Source: Desulfurispora thermophila DSM 16022
GTDB taxonomy: Bacteria > Bacillota > Desulfotomaculia > Desulfotomaculales > Desulfurisporaceae
DNA: 64,000 nt
Reading direction: 5' to 3'
Assembly (NCBI RefSeq): GCF_000376385.1
Contig: NZ_AQWN01000003.1
Span: 186,001 to 250,000, forward strand
This document shows positions 51,634 through 60,339 of the stretch, piece after piece. A program made the translations under genes and the position numbers. The notes beneath the pieces were generated by a model. The model was not told the DNA's origin. It saw nothing but the letters and a program-made list of their open reading frames with translations, and made no database searches. Every line of letters starts with the position of its first letter. Position 1 is the stretch's first letter.

Positions 51634-51968
51634 ATGGCAATTTTAATTGTGGAAGATTTGTACGTTACCTGCAGATCCTCAGCGCATTTTTGCGGGCGGC
51701 CGGTTTTGATGAACTGCTGGTGGCGGAGACGGCCGAGCAGGCTTTGGAGCATCTGCAGGGCTTTTATTTTTCCGAGGCTGGCAGTGGCCACGCCTGCGCT
51801 TTACCCCGGGCGCTCCTGGTCACAGCCGACCGGGCGCTTTATCAGGCCAAGCGGGCCGGGCGCAACCAGATCGCGCTGGCTCTACCCCGGTGCAGAGAGG
51901 ATGCTGGCAAGGAGGCCGAGTTATTTTGGAAAACAGTGCTAATAAATCGCCCGGATGGTGGGGATTAA
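51634..51968 (+). pseudogene. broken response regulator-GGDEF gene with frameshift and large internal deletion
   Basis: ATG 51634 starts MAILIVEDL, the N-terminal strand and acidic pocket of a receiver domain. The frame breaks at about 51665-51680. In the next frame it continues YLQILSAFLRAAGFDELLVAETAEQALEHLQG, normal receiver helix 1 and strand 2. It then jumps directly, without the phosphorylation-site Asp or a GGDEF motif, to LLVTADRALYQAKRAGRNQIALALP, the last helix of a GGDEF domain, and stops at TAA 51966-51968. A deletion of roughly 700-800 bp relative to a normal RR-GGDEF gene is implied. The 3' end still carries the ribosome site and start of the large kinase gene, which may explain why it persists. 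Confidence 0.85.
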
Positions 51969-54900
51969 AACATCTCCGCAGTGGCGTGGGCCGGACACTG
52001 CTGCTCTGGTCGCTGCTCATCTCGCTGCTGCCCCTGCTGGCGTTCAACCTGTTCAACTACTGGCAGATCAGCCGGACCCTGCGCCAGGGCATTGACCAGA
52101 AATTAATTGCAGTCAGCAAACTCAAAGCGCAACAGGTAGACCAGTTCTTGCAACGCGCTCTGGCCGACGCTGCGGTGCAGGCCCAAAGCCCGCCCGTACA
52201 GCAGTATCTGATGCAGGTCCTGCAGAAAGGCGGCAGCCCGGTTGCTGACGCATGGTCGGTCGGGGATCTGGAACAGCAGGCGCAAGATTACCTGGGCCTG
52301 ACCGGTTATCAGGACCTCGTGCTCATTGATGGGCAGGGAAATATTGTCTATGCCCGGCGGGAAAAAAGCTGGGTGGGCCGGAATATCTTTTCCGGAGACA
52401 ATATCAACACCAAACTGGCTCAGGCCTGCCGGCGCTCCTTGAGCAACAAGGGACCGGCCCTGGCCGATTTTGAGAAAGCTCCCCTCTACAACAACGCCAT
52501 CGCCGGGTTTACCGTCCACCCGGTGTACAGTCAGGCCGGTCAACACCTGGGCTTTGTAGCCCTGCGCCTGGCCACGGCCCAGCTTAACCAGATCATGCAC
52601 CAGGATACCGGTCTTGGTCAAGACAGCGAAGTGGGGATTATCGGCACCGATCTGCGCTTGCGGAACGATTCGGTGCTGGAAGAAGGGCCTACGGCCATGG
52701 GCAAACCGATTAACACACTGCAGCCCCAGCTGTGGTATAAGGAGCATGTGCTGAACAACCTGCCGGCTGAAATGGAAGAAAAGACCTCGGCTTATACGGG
52801 CCGGCTGGGTTTGCCCATTGTGGCCGTGCACCGGCACTTGGAAATTGACGGTGTCAAAATGGGTATTTTTGCTGCAGCCCCCCAGGCTGAATCGCTGGCG
52901 GCCATAAAAAAACAACGGGACATCTGCATTATTTTGTTTGCAGTTACCTGTGCTGTAGTACTGCTTTTATCCGGACGGATGGTGCAGTTTATTGTCAAAC
53001 CTCTGCTGGAGCTCAACATTTGGACGCAACAGGTAGCCAGAGGAGATTTGAGCAAGCGAGCCGTCAGCACGCCGGACAATGAACTGGGTCAACTGCGGGA
53101 CAGCTTCGCGTCCATGGTTGGTTCACTGCAAGAGGTGACCGATGTCTGCCAGGCGGTGGCCAGGGGCGACTTCAGCCGCCAAATTAAGGCCCGCAGTGAA
53201 CAGGATGTGCTGGCTGATTCGGTCAACCAGATGATTGACAACCTGCGCGGCGTGGTCAAGCAGGCCCGGGCCATTGCCGGGGGAGACTATGCCACACGCG
53301 TCACCCCTATGTCGGAAAATGATGAACTGGGCACTGCCATCCAGGCCATGGTGGCTGACCTGCGCCGGGTAAGGGCGGAAAACCAGCAGCGCAACTGGTT
53401 GAAAAACGGCCTGATGGCCATAAGCGACCAGATGCGCGGTGAACTGGCGCCGGCCGAACTGGCCCAGCGGGTTCTCACCACTTTGGCCAGACACCTGGAG
53501 GCCCGGGCAGCCGTGTTTTATCTGATGGACGAAAGGCGTACGCTGCAACTTTATGCCAGCTACGCCTTTACCAGGCGCAAAAACCTGTCCATAAGTTATG
53601 CGCTGGGCGAGAGCCTGGTGGGTCAGGCTGCCCTGGAAAAGAAAAGCATTATCCTGACCAGCGTATCCGAGGACTATTATTTAAAAATAACCTCGGGACT
53701 GGGTGAGGCTGTGCCACGCAACATTGCCGTGGTGCCGCTTTTGTACAACGGCCAGGTTAAAGGGGTGGTGGAACTGGCTACAATGACCGGGCTGGACGAT
53801 GTACAGCTGGAGTTTCTGGAGCGGGCGACGGAAAACATTGCCATTGCCCTGGAAACCGCCCAGGCCCGCCAGCGCATGAAGGAACTGCTGGAAAAGACCC
53901 AGCAACAGGCTGAGGAATTACAGGTGCAGCAGGAAGAGCTGCGCCAGATGAACGAAGAACTGGAGGAGCAGACCAGAATATTAAAAGAATCACAGAGCAA
54001 GCTGCAGGATCAGCAGGAAGAGTTGCGTCAGATCAACGAGGAACTGGAAGAACGCACCAAAGCGCTGGAAAAACAGCGCCTGGCTCTGGAACAAAAAAAT
54101 CAAGAGCTGGAGGAAGCGCAGCGCAAGCTGCAGGAAAAAGCCCGCGATTTGGAACTGGCCAGCCGGTACAAGTCGGAATTTCTGGCCAACATGTCCCACG
54201 AGTTGCGCACACCCCTGAACAGCGTGCTGATCCTTTCCAAGCTGCTGAGTGAAAATAAAGAAGAAAACCTGACCGCCAAACAGGTGGAATACGCCCACAC
54301 CATATATGCCGCCGGGTCGGATCTGTTGAGCCTGATTAACGACATCCTGGATCTGTCCAAAATTGAATCGGGCAAACTGGAACTGCGCCCCGAACAGATC
54401 AACATCCAGCAGCTGGCGGAGGACATGGAAAAGTATTTCCGCTGCCAGGCACAGGAGAAAAAATTGGCCTTTACCGTTTCTGTGCACCCCGCAGTGCCCC
54501 GGACAATTTACGCCGATAAACAGCGCTTGGAACAGATCATCAAAAACCTGTTGTCCAATGCCTTCAAGTTCACTGAACAAGGACAGGTCAATGTCCGCTT
54601 CCAGTTGGTCAATCCTCCGTCCCGGTCGGGGGTGGAAAAGCAGGCGGCATACACTATGCTGGCAATAGCCGTCAGCGACACGGGCAAGGGCATCGCCCCG
54701 GACAAACAAAAGATAATATTCGAAGCCTTCCAGCAGGAAGACGGCACCATTAGCCGGCGTTACGGGGGTACGGGGCTGGGCCTGTCCATCTCCCGCGAAC
54801 TGGCCAGGCTGATGGGTGGAGAGATCCGCCTGGTCAGCCAGGAGGGTAAAGGCAGCACATTCACACTGTATTTGCCCCTGTCTAAAGCCAGCCAGGTGGG

Positions 54901-56227
54901 CGAAAGCAAACCGGAGAGCAGCCTGCCACCTCTCTATCCGGGCGACCAGCACATGGTAGCGCCCCCGGCCGCTGCCCAAGCCGGCGCGCAGCTGGCTGCC
55001 AGCCAGCCGGAGCCGGTTGTTGAGCAACCGGCTACAACAGACCAGGCCGGTGGGGAGCGCCTGGTGCTAATTATTGAGGATGACCGCAATTTTGCCGGAT
55101 TGCTGGCCGACCTGGCCCGGCAAAAAGGCTTCCAGACGGCCTGGGCAGAAAGCGGGGAAAAGGGGATTGCCCTGGCCCGTCAGCTGCAACCAGCCGCCAT
55201 CATTCTGGATATCGGCTTGCCTGGCATTGACGGGTGGAAGGTACTGGAAATATTAAAAGGCGACCAGTTGACCAGACATATTCCCGTGCACTTCATCTCG
55301 GCCATGGACCACAGCCTGGAGGCCATGCGCCGGGGGGCCATCGGCTATTTGACCAAACCGGTCAGCCCGGAGGATCTGGACCAGGTTTTCCAAAAGATTC
55401 AGGACATTATCAGTAAAAAAGTTAAAAAGCTGCTGGTGGTGGAAGACGACCCACAACAGCGCCGGAGTATACTGGAACTGATAGGCAATGGCGATGTGGT
55501 GACCACAGCGGTGGGCAGTGGTAAAGAAGCTTACCAGCTCTTAAGAGAAAATGCTTATGACTGTGTGGTGCTGGATCTGGGTCTGCAGGACATGTCCGGA
55601 TTTGAACTGCTGGAAAAGATCAAGTCCGATCCAGCCATCAGCTACATCCCGGTCATTATCTACACCGGACGGGAACTGAGCCGGGAAGAGGAAAACATAC
55701 TGAATGCCCACGCGGAGAGCATCATTGTGAAAGGGGCGAAATCACCGGAAAGGTTGCTCTACGAAACCACGCTTTTCCTGCACCGGGTGGAGGCCAACCT
55801 GCCGCCCGAGCAGAGAAAAGCGCTGCGCATCCTGCACAATAAAGACCAGGTTTTCCAGGGCAAAAAAATCCTGCTGGCCGATGATGACATGCGCAATGTC
55901 TTTGCCCTGCTCAGCATCCTGGAGGAAAAGGGCATGGAGATCCTGGTGGCTCGCAATGGGCGGGAAGCTCTCCAAAAACTGGCCGAGCACCCCGACACAG
56001 ACCTGGTGCTGATGGACATCATGATGCCGGAAATGGACGGTTACCAGGCCATGCGGGAAATCCGGAAACAGGAGCGGTTTAAATACCTGCCTATCATCGC
56101 TCTGACGGCCAAAGCCATGAAGGGGGACAGAGAAAAAAGCATTGCGGCCGGCGCCAGCGATTACCTGTCCAAGCCGGTGGACCCGGATAAATTGCTTTCT
56201 CTGCTGCGGGTGTGGCTATATCGCTGA
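51926..56227 (+). CDS. large hybrid sensor histidine kinase: external sensor, HAMP, GAF, coiled coil, HisKA, HATPase, three receivers
   Basis: 1433 residues from TTG 51926 (AAGGAGG about 10 bases upstream, inside the preceding pseudogene). Membrane helices at about 23-46 and 331-353 enclose a Cache-like external sensor (GYQDLVLIDGQGNIVYARREKSWVGRNIF). HAMP lies at about 350-400 with a second HAMP-like unit to about 480, GAF at about 505-645, and a Gln/Glu coiled coil at about 650-748. HisKA has its phospho-His at about 758 (NMSHELRTPLNS); HATPase_c is at about 858-985 (GGTGLGLSISREL). Three receivers follow at about 1046-1158 (AIILDIGLPGIDG), 1168-1281 (VVLDLGLQDMSG) and 1313-1431 (VLMDIMMPEMDG). 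A Pro/Ala-rich linker precedes the receivers. It probably relays phosphate through the nearby Hpt protein. The order resembles kinases that work with CheB/CheR-type partners, which follow here. Confidence 0.92.
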   Translation: MENSANKSPGWWGLKHLRSGVGRTLLLWSLLISLLPLLAFNLFNYWQISRTLRQGIDQKLIAVSKLKAQQVDQFLQRALADAAVQAQSPPVQQYLMQVLQKGGSPVADAWSVGDLEQQAQDYLGLTGYQDLVLIDGQGNIVYARREKSWVGRNIFSGDNINTKLAQACRRSLSNKGPALADFEKAPLYNNAIAGFTVHPVYSQAGQHLGFVALRLATAQLNQIMHQDTGLGQDSEVGIIGTDLRLRNDSVLEEGPTAMGKPINTLQPQLWYKEHVLNNLPAEMEEKTSAYTGRLGLPIVAVHRHLEIDGVKMGIFAAAPQAESLAAIKKQRDICIILFAVTCAVVLLLSGRMVQFIVKPLLELNIWTQQVARGDLSKRAVSTPDNELGQLRDSFASMVGSLQEVTDVCQAVARGDFSRQIKARSEQDVLADSVNQMIDNLRGVVKQARAIAGGDYATRVTPMSENDELGTAIQAMVADLRRVRAENQQRNWLKNGLMAISDQMRGELAPAELAQRVLTTLARHLEARAAVFYLMDERRTLQLYASYAFTRRKNLSISYALGESLVGQAALEKKSIILTSVSEDYYLKITSGLGEAVPRNIAVVPLLYNGQVKGVVELATMTGLDDVQLEFLERATENIAIALETAQARQRMKELLEKTQQQAEELQVQQEELRQMNEELEEQTRILKESQSKLQDQQEELRQINEELEERTKALEKQRLALEQKNQELEEAQRKLQEKARDLELASRYKSEFLANMSHELRTPLNSVLILSKLLSENKEENLTAKQVEYAHTIYAAGSDLLSLINDILDLSKIESGKLELRPEQINIQQLAEDMEKYFRCQAQEKKLAFTVSVHPAVPRTIYADKQRLEQIIKNLLSNAFKFTEQGQVNVRFQLVNPPSRSGVEKQAAYTMLAIAVSDTGKGIAPDKQKIIFEAFQQEDGTISRRYGGTGLGLSISRELARLMGGEIRLVSQEGKGSTFTLYLPLSKASQVGESKPESSLPPLYPGDQHMVAPPAAAQAGAQLAASQPEPVVEQPATTDQAGGERLVLIIEDDRNFAGLLADLARQKGFQTAWAESGEKGIALARQLQPAAIILDIGLPGIDGWKVLEILKGDQLTRHIPVHFISAMDHSLEAMRRGAIGYLTKPVSPEDLDQVFQKIQDIISKKVKKLLVVEDDPQQRRSILELIGNGDVVTTAVGSGKEAYQLLRENAYDCVVLDLGLQDMSGFELLEKIKSDPAISYIPVIIYTGRELSREEENILNAHAESIIVKGAKSPERLLYETTLFLHRVEANLPPEQRKALRILHNKDQVFQGKKILLADDDMRNVFALLSILEEKGMEILVARNGREALQKLAEHPDTDLVLMDIMMPEMDGYQAMREIRKQERFKYLPIIALTAKAMKGDREKSIAAGASDYLSKPVDPDKLLSLLRVWLYR

Positions 56228-56239
56228 GGAGGGGGGCCG

Positions 56240-57070
56240 GTGGTGGCCGGTATGCACAACATTGAGGACATTGAGTTGCAACTTCTGCTGGAAGCCATTT
56301 ATTTAAAATACGGCTATGATTTCCGCGATTACGCCCGGGCTTCGGTCAAGCGACGCCTGACCCACCGTCTGGCTTTATCCGGCCTGCAGTCATTTTCCGA
56401 AATGCAGCATGTTGCTCTGCGCGACCAGCAGTATTTCGAGCAAATTTTGCTTGACCTGTCCATCAATGTCACCGAGATGTTCCGGGACCCCTCTTTCTAC
56501 CGGGCCCTGCGTTCCGAAATCATTCCGGTTCTGAAAACATACCCCTTCATCAAGATCTGGCATGCCGGTTGTGCCAGCGGGGAAGAGGTGTATTCCATGG
56601 CTATCCTGCTCCTGGAGGAAAAGATGTACAACCGCTGCCAGATTTACGCCACCGATTTCAACGAGGTGGTCCTGCAACAGGCGCAGGAAGCCATCTACCC
56701 GGTGGAAAAAATGAAACAGTACAGCACCAACTACTTGCTGGCCGGCGGCAAGTACTCCCTGGCCGACTACTACACAGCCAGCTACAACCTGGCCATCCTG
56801 CACCAGGAGCTGAAAAAGAACATCCTTTTTGCCGCCCACAACCTGGTCACCGACGGGGCCTTTGGCGAAATGCATTTGATCATGTGCCGTAACGTGCTGA
56901 TTTACTTTAATAAAGAGCTGCAAAGCAGGGTGGTCAAATTGTTTGCCGACAGCCTCTGCCGGCAGGGCTTTTTGTGTCTGGGCAGCAAGGAGAGCCTGCG
57001 CTTTTCACCTTATGCCGACTTTTTTGAAGAAGTGGTACCCCATGAAAAAATCTACCGCAAAAAGATATGA
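56240..57070 (+). CDS. cheR: CheR-type protein-glutamate methyltransferase
   Basis: 276 residues. The N-terminal CheR helical domain (KYGYDFRDYARASVKRRLTHRLALSGL, TEMFRDPSFYRALRSEIIPVL) and SAM-binding domain (KIWHAGCASGEEVYSMAILLLEE, YATDFNEVVLQQAQ, IMCRNVLIYFNKELQSR) are complete. No pentapeptide-binding TPR tail. The GTG start follows GAGGAGGGGG; GTG 56243 or ATG 56252 are alternatives. No chemoreceptor or cheA/cheW gene is in the window, so it may modify the signalling proteins of this cluster rather than flagellar receptors. Overlaps the CheB gene by 29 bases. Confidence 0.9.
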   Translation: MVAGMHNIEDIELQLLLEAIYLKYGYDFRDYARASVKRRLTHRLALSGLQSFSEMQHVALRDQQYFEQILLDLSINVTEMFRDPSFYRALRSEIIPVLKTYPFIKIWHAGCASGEEVYSMAILLLEEKMYNRCQIYATDFNEVVLQQAQEAIYPVEKMKQYSTNYLLAGGKYSLADYYTASYNLAILHQELKKNILFAAHNLVTDGAFGEMHLIMCRNVLIYFNKELQSRVVKLFADSLCRQGFLCLGSKESLRFSPYADFFEEVVPHEKIYRKKI

Positions 57071-57632
57071 AGCAGTGGTTCTGGGCGTGTCGGCCGGTGG
57101 CTTAAACGCCCTGCGCCTTCTGCTGCCTGCCCTGAAGCCCGACTTCAGTTTGCCTTTGGTCATAGTCCAGCACCAGCACCCGGCCGCCGATGATTTTCTG
57201 GTCAGATATTTAAACAACCTTTGTCCGCTGTTTGTAAAACAGGCGGAAGACAAGGAAGAGGTCCGATCCGGGATAGTTTATCTGGCACCACCAGATTATC
57301 ATTTGCTGGTTGAGATGGACAGGTTTTTTTCCCTGTCCGTTGATCCACCGGTAAACTACGCCCGGCCGGCCATTGACGTGTTGTTTGCTACGGCTGCCGA
57401 CACCTACGGCTCCGCTCTGATCGGGGTGATCCTGACCGGAGCCAGTAATGATGGCAGTGAGGGACTTAAACAAATCAAACAAAAAGGTGGCCTGACCATT
57501 GTGCAGGACCCGGACACGGCGGAGGTGGACTTCATGCCCCGGGCGGCCCTGAGTGCGGCCGGGGCGGATTACCTCCTGCCGCTGGAACAGATCGCGCCGC
57601 TGCTCAACAAACTGGCCGGCACGGCCAGTTGA
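57042..57632 (+). CDS. stand-alone CheB methylesterase domain
   Basis: 196 residues, the catalytic domain only; the usual N-terminal receiver and linker are absent. Catalytic triad visible: Ser in GVSAGGLNAL, His in VQHQHP, Asp in LTGASNDGSEG. Methylesterase/deamidase activity would not be controlled by its own receiver, so an outside partner, perhaps a receiver of the hybrid kinases, may regulate it. ATG 57042 lies inside the cheR 3' end with a weak GAAGAAGTGG site. Confidence 0.88.
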   Translation: MKKSTAKRYEAVVLGVSAGGLNALRLLLPALKPDFSLPLVIVQHQHPAADDFLVRYLNNLCPLFVKQAEDKEEVRSGIVYLAPPDYHLLVEMDRFFSLSVDPPVNYARPAIDVLFATAADTYGSALIGVILTGASNDGSEGLKQIKQKGGLTIVQDPDTAEVDFMPRAALSAAGADYLLPLEQIAPLLNKLAGTAS

Positions 57633-57660
57633 TTGAATGCCTGCCAAGAGGGTAAAAAAG

Positions 57661-59310
57661 ATGAACGAACAACTCAAACAAAATATTTTGATCGTGGATG
57701 ACCGGCCGGAAAATTTGCTGGTGCTGGAGAGCATTCTGGAGGATGCCCACCTGAACATCTACAAAGCCACCTCGGGTAATGAAGCACTGGCCATCGTTTT
57801 GGAGCACGATCTGGCTCTGGTGTTGCTGGACGTGCAGATGCCCGATATGGACGGCTTTGAAATAGCCGAGCTGATGCGGCGCAGCGAGCGCTCCCGCCAC
57901 ATTCCCATCATTTTTGTTACAGCCATCAGCAAAGAGCAAAAGCATATTTTTCAGGGTTATGAAGCCGGTGCGGTGGACTACCTGTTCAAGCCGCTGGAGC
58001 CGGAAATATTAAAGAGCAAGGTCAGGGTCTTTCTTGAACTGGACAAACAAAAAAAACTACTGAAAAAACAGGCTGCCGAGCTGCGGGAGAAGATCATTGA
58101 ACTGCACCTGGCCAAAGAGACGGCCGAGGCGGCCAACAAAGCCAAGAGCGAATTCCTGGCCAACATGAGCCATGAAATACGCACTCCTTTAAACTCCATC
58201 ATCGGCATGGCCGATTTGCTGGCGGAAACCAAGTTAAATACCGAGCAGGCAGAATATGTGCGCATCCTGAAAACGGCCGGTGAGAACCTGCTGCACCTGA
58301 TCAACGACATCCTGGATCTATCCAAAATAGAGGCCGGGCGCCTGCAGCTCAATCACACCAGCTTCCACTTGCCGGAAACCATCAGCAAGCCCTGCCAGAT
58401 ACTGGCCATGCGGGCCCGGCAAAAGGGGATCAGCCTTAATTACACCATTGCCCCGGACGTTCCGGTATATTTGCAGGGAGATCCGGACAGGCTGCAACAG
58501 GTGATCATCAACCTGTTGGGCAATGCTGTCAAATTCACGGAAAAGGGAGCGGTTTCTTTAGCTGTCACCCTCCATCAGCCCGGTAGTCCGGTGGAGCGGG
58601 AGGGAAAACCCGTCTTGCTTTTTACGGTGTCCGATACGGGTATTGGCATTCCGCCGGACAAACTGGAAGAAATATTTTACAGTTTTACCCAGGCCGATGC
58701 CTCCACCACCCGCCGCTATGGCGGAACCGGGTTGGGCCTGACTATCTCACGCCGTCTGGTGGAACTGATGGGCGGCCGCATCTGGGTGGAGAGCACGGTG
58801 GGGAAAGGCAGCACCTTCTATTTCACAGTACAATTTGAACCCGGGGATGAAAAGGGTAAAGACCACCCGACACAGGCTGGGACGGGGTATGCAGGAACAC
58901 CGGCCGGGGAACCGAAACAGCCCACCCGACGTATCCTGCTTGTAGAAGACAACCCCGACAACCTGTTCTTGTTCAAAACTTACTTGAAGAACACGCCGTA
59001 CCACATAGAAACGGCGGAAAACGGAGCGGTGGCGGTGGAAAAATACCAGTCAGAGCAATTTGACCTGGTACTGATGGATATGCAAATGCCTGTGTTGGAC
59101 GGCTACACAGCAACCACGCTGATCCGCAAGTGGGAAGCCGAGCAACACCGTCCACCCGTACCCATCATTGCCCTGACCGCTTACGCGCTGAAGGAAGATG
59201 AGCAAAAGAGCCGGCTGGCAGGTTGCAATGACCACGTGACCAAGCCGGTGAAGAAAAACATCCTGCTGGAGACAATTGCTAGGTATATATCTCCCTCCTC
59301 CCGGGAGTGA
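57661..59310 (+). CDS. soluble hybrid histidine kinase: receiver-HisKA-HATPase-receiver
   Basis: 549 residues from ATG 57661 (AAGAGGG upstream; ATG 57637 lacks a site). Receiver 1 at about 6-123 ([32 protein letters not shown]) is followed by a short coiled coil, HisKA with the phospho-His near 171 ([15 protein letters not shown]), HATPase at about 270-393 ([26 protein letters not shown]) and receiver 2 at about 425-543 ([25 protein letters not shown]). No membrane helices and no PAS domain, so input comes through receiver 1. It is likely downstream of the large kinase in one phosphorelay, with Hpt as shuttle. Confidence 0.92.
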   Translation: MNEQLKQNILIVDDRPENLLVLESILEDAHLNIYKATSGNEALAIVLEHDLALVLLDVQMPDMDGFEIAELMRRSERSRHIPIIFVTAISKEQKHIFQGYEAGAVDYLFKPLEPEILKSKVRVFLELDKQKKLLKKQAAELREKIIELHLAKETAEAANKAKSEFLANMSHEIRTPLNSIIGMADLLAETKLNTEQAEYVRILKTAGENLLHLINDILDLSKIEAGRLQLNHTSFHLPETISKPCQILAMRARQKGISLNYTIAPDVPVYLQGDPDRLQQVIINLLGNAVKFTEKGAVSLAVTLHQPGSPVEREGKPVLLFTVSDTGIGIPPDKLEEIFYSFTQADASTTRRYGGTGLGLTISRRLVELMGGRIWVESTVGKGSTFYFTVQFEPGDEKGKDHPTQAGTGYAGTPAGEPKQPTRRILLVEDNPDNLFLFKTYLKNTPYHIETAENGAVAVEKYQSEQFDLVLMDMQMPVLDGYTATTLIRKWEAEQHRPPVPIIALTAYALKEDEQKSRLAGCNDHVTKPVKKNILLETIARYISPSSRE

Positions 59311-59317
59311 TTTCTAG

Positions 59318-59350
59318 GCCGGCAAAATTGGTTTGCCGGCATAATTTTTT
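59318..59350 (+). terminator. terminator at the end of the signalling cluster
   Basis: GCCGGCAAA (59318-59326)/TTTGCCGGC (59332-59340) followed by ATAATTTTTTC. Confidence 0.9.
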
Positions 59351-59398
59351 CTTTCCGGCATAAGCATTATTTAGTAAAATTCCGGCGAGGTGAGGGCG

Positions 59399-60001
59399 GT
59401 GCTGCGCTTACTGGCATCCCGTTGGCTGCTGTGGCTGTTTCTGGTGCTCATCTTTGCCGGAGGGGCCTGGGCGGGGTATCTTTACCTGCACAGCTTGCCA
59501 CCAGCCCAACTGGAAAACATCTCGGCTTACCTGCTGGCCCTGTTCAAGCAGGCTGGCAGCGGAGAGGCCCGGACAGGGGAACTGCATCGTCTGATTACTA
59601 GCAATATTCTCTTTACATTGCTCATTTACTTATTAGGAGTAACGGTAATTGCTGTGCCTGTACTCCTGCTGCTGCTTTTTGGGCGGGGCTTTGCCCTGGG
59701 ATTTACAGTTGGTTATCTGCTGGAACAGTACCCCAAACAGGGCTTCCTGCTGGCCATCTGCGCAATTTTGCCCCAGCATATATTTTATTTGACGGGTTTG
59801 TTCCTGGCCGTGGGCGGAGCCGCATATTTCAGCCTGGTGCTGACCCGGCGTTGGTTTGACAGCCGGCAACCGGTCCTGCCTTTCTGGTCGGGTTACAGCT
59901 GCTTGATGTTGCTGGTGCTGGGCCTCAACCTGCTGGGCGGGATGGCGGAAGTTTATGTTACACCCTGGTGTATCAGCTTATCCAGCAAGTTGATCCTTTG
60001 A
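59399..60001 (+). CDS. spoIIM: stage II sporulation protein M
   Basis: 200 residues from GTG 59399 (GAGGTGAGGG upstream). About five membrane helices (about 8-28, 68-95, 96-112, 121-147, 163-185). The SpoIIM pattern is seen in FGRGFALGFTVGYLLEQYPKQGFLLAICAILPQHIFYL, where the PQH motif is typical. With SpoIIP and SpoIID it drives septal peptidoglycan remodelling and forespore engulfment. The spoIIM-xerD-deoB neighbourhood is conserved in endospore formers. Confidence 0.9.
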   Translation: MLRLLASRWLLWLFLVLIFAGGAWAGYLYLHSLPPAQLENISAYLLALFKQAGSGEARTGELHRLITSNILFTLLIYLLGVTVIAVPVLLLLLFGRGFALGFTVGYLLEQYPKQGFLLAICAILPQHIFYLTGLFLAVGGAAYFSLVLTRRWFDSRQPVLPFWSGYSCLMLLVLGLNLLGGMAEVYVTPWCISLSSKLIL

Positions 60002-60029
60002 AAAAGTGTTTAAAGGGGGGATAAGAAAC

Positions 60030-60167
60030 GTGCTGGTAATCATCACCGCCTGGCGACGCAAACTGATGGCACTGGCCCGCTTACTGGTAGCTCTGGCCAT
60101 TATCATTGTTTTATTTTTCCAGTTAGCAGGCATACTAAAGCAAAATTTTCCTGTCACCGGCTTTTAA
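60030..60167 (+). CDS. 45-residue single-helix membrane protein (YqzK-position)
   Basis: GTG 60030 with AAGGGGGG ten bases before it. The product has a basic N-terminal part (TAWRRKLMALARLL), one hydrophobic helix (about 17-34) and a short polar tail, ending at TAA 60165-60167. B. subtilis has a small membrane protein (YqzK, DUF4227) at this place between spoIIM and xerD. The likeness here is of position and topology only. Confidence 0.6.
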   Translation: MLVIITAWRRKLMALARLLVALAIIIVLFFQLAGILKQNFPVTGF

Positions 60168-60184
60168 AAAGCCGGTTTAATTTT
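60156..60184 (+). terminator. terminator overlapping the small membrane gene stop
   Basis: CCGGCTTT (60157-60164)/AAAGCCGG (60168-60175) followed by TTTAATTTTG. A -10-like TATAAT lies directly after, at 60186-60191. Confidence 0.75.
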
Positions 60185-60238
60185 GTATAATAAGTAATAT
60201 TAAACAGAAAGAAATCGCTACAGCCAGGGGAGGTGAAG

Positions 60239-60272
60239 GCCGGATGACAGAACTCAATCTGTCCCATCCGGC
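60239..60272 (+). other. hairpin between ribosome site and start codon of the DUF362 gene
   Basis: GCCGGATGACAG (60239-60250) pairs with CTGTC...ATCCGGC (60259-60272) around an AACTCAAT loop with a two-base bulge. The strong site GGGGAGGTGA (60227-60236) lies just before it and the ATG at 60278 five bases after it. Looping the hairpin out would leave about 7 unpaired bases between them. Confidence 0.55.
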
Positions 60273-60339
60273 GCCACATGTCGTCAAAGGTGTATTTTGC
60301 CAACATGCGTACCAGCCACAAGAACAGCCTGCTGGATAA
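60244..60339 (+). CDS. possible 31-codon leader peptide overlapping the DUF362 gene
   Basis: ATG 60244 is 7 bases after the same strong ribosome site and reads 31 codons (starts MTELNLSHPAPHVVKG) to TAA 60337-60339, in another frame than the DUF362 gene it overlaps. It could be a regulatory leader peptide or merely an artefact of the structured ribosome site. No run of a single amino acid suggests attenuation. Confidence 0.3.
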   Translation: MTELNLSHPAPHVVKGVFCQHAYQPQEQPAG

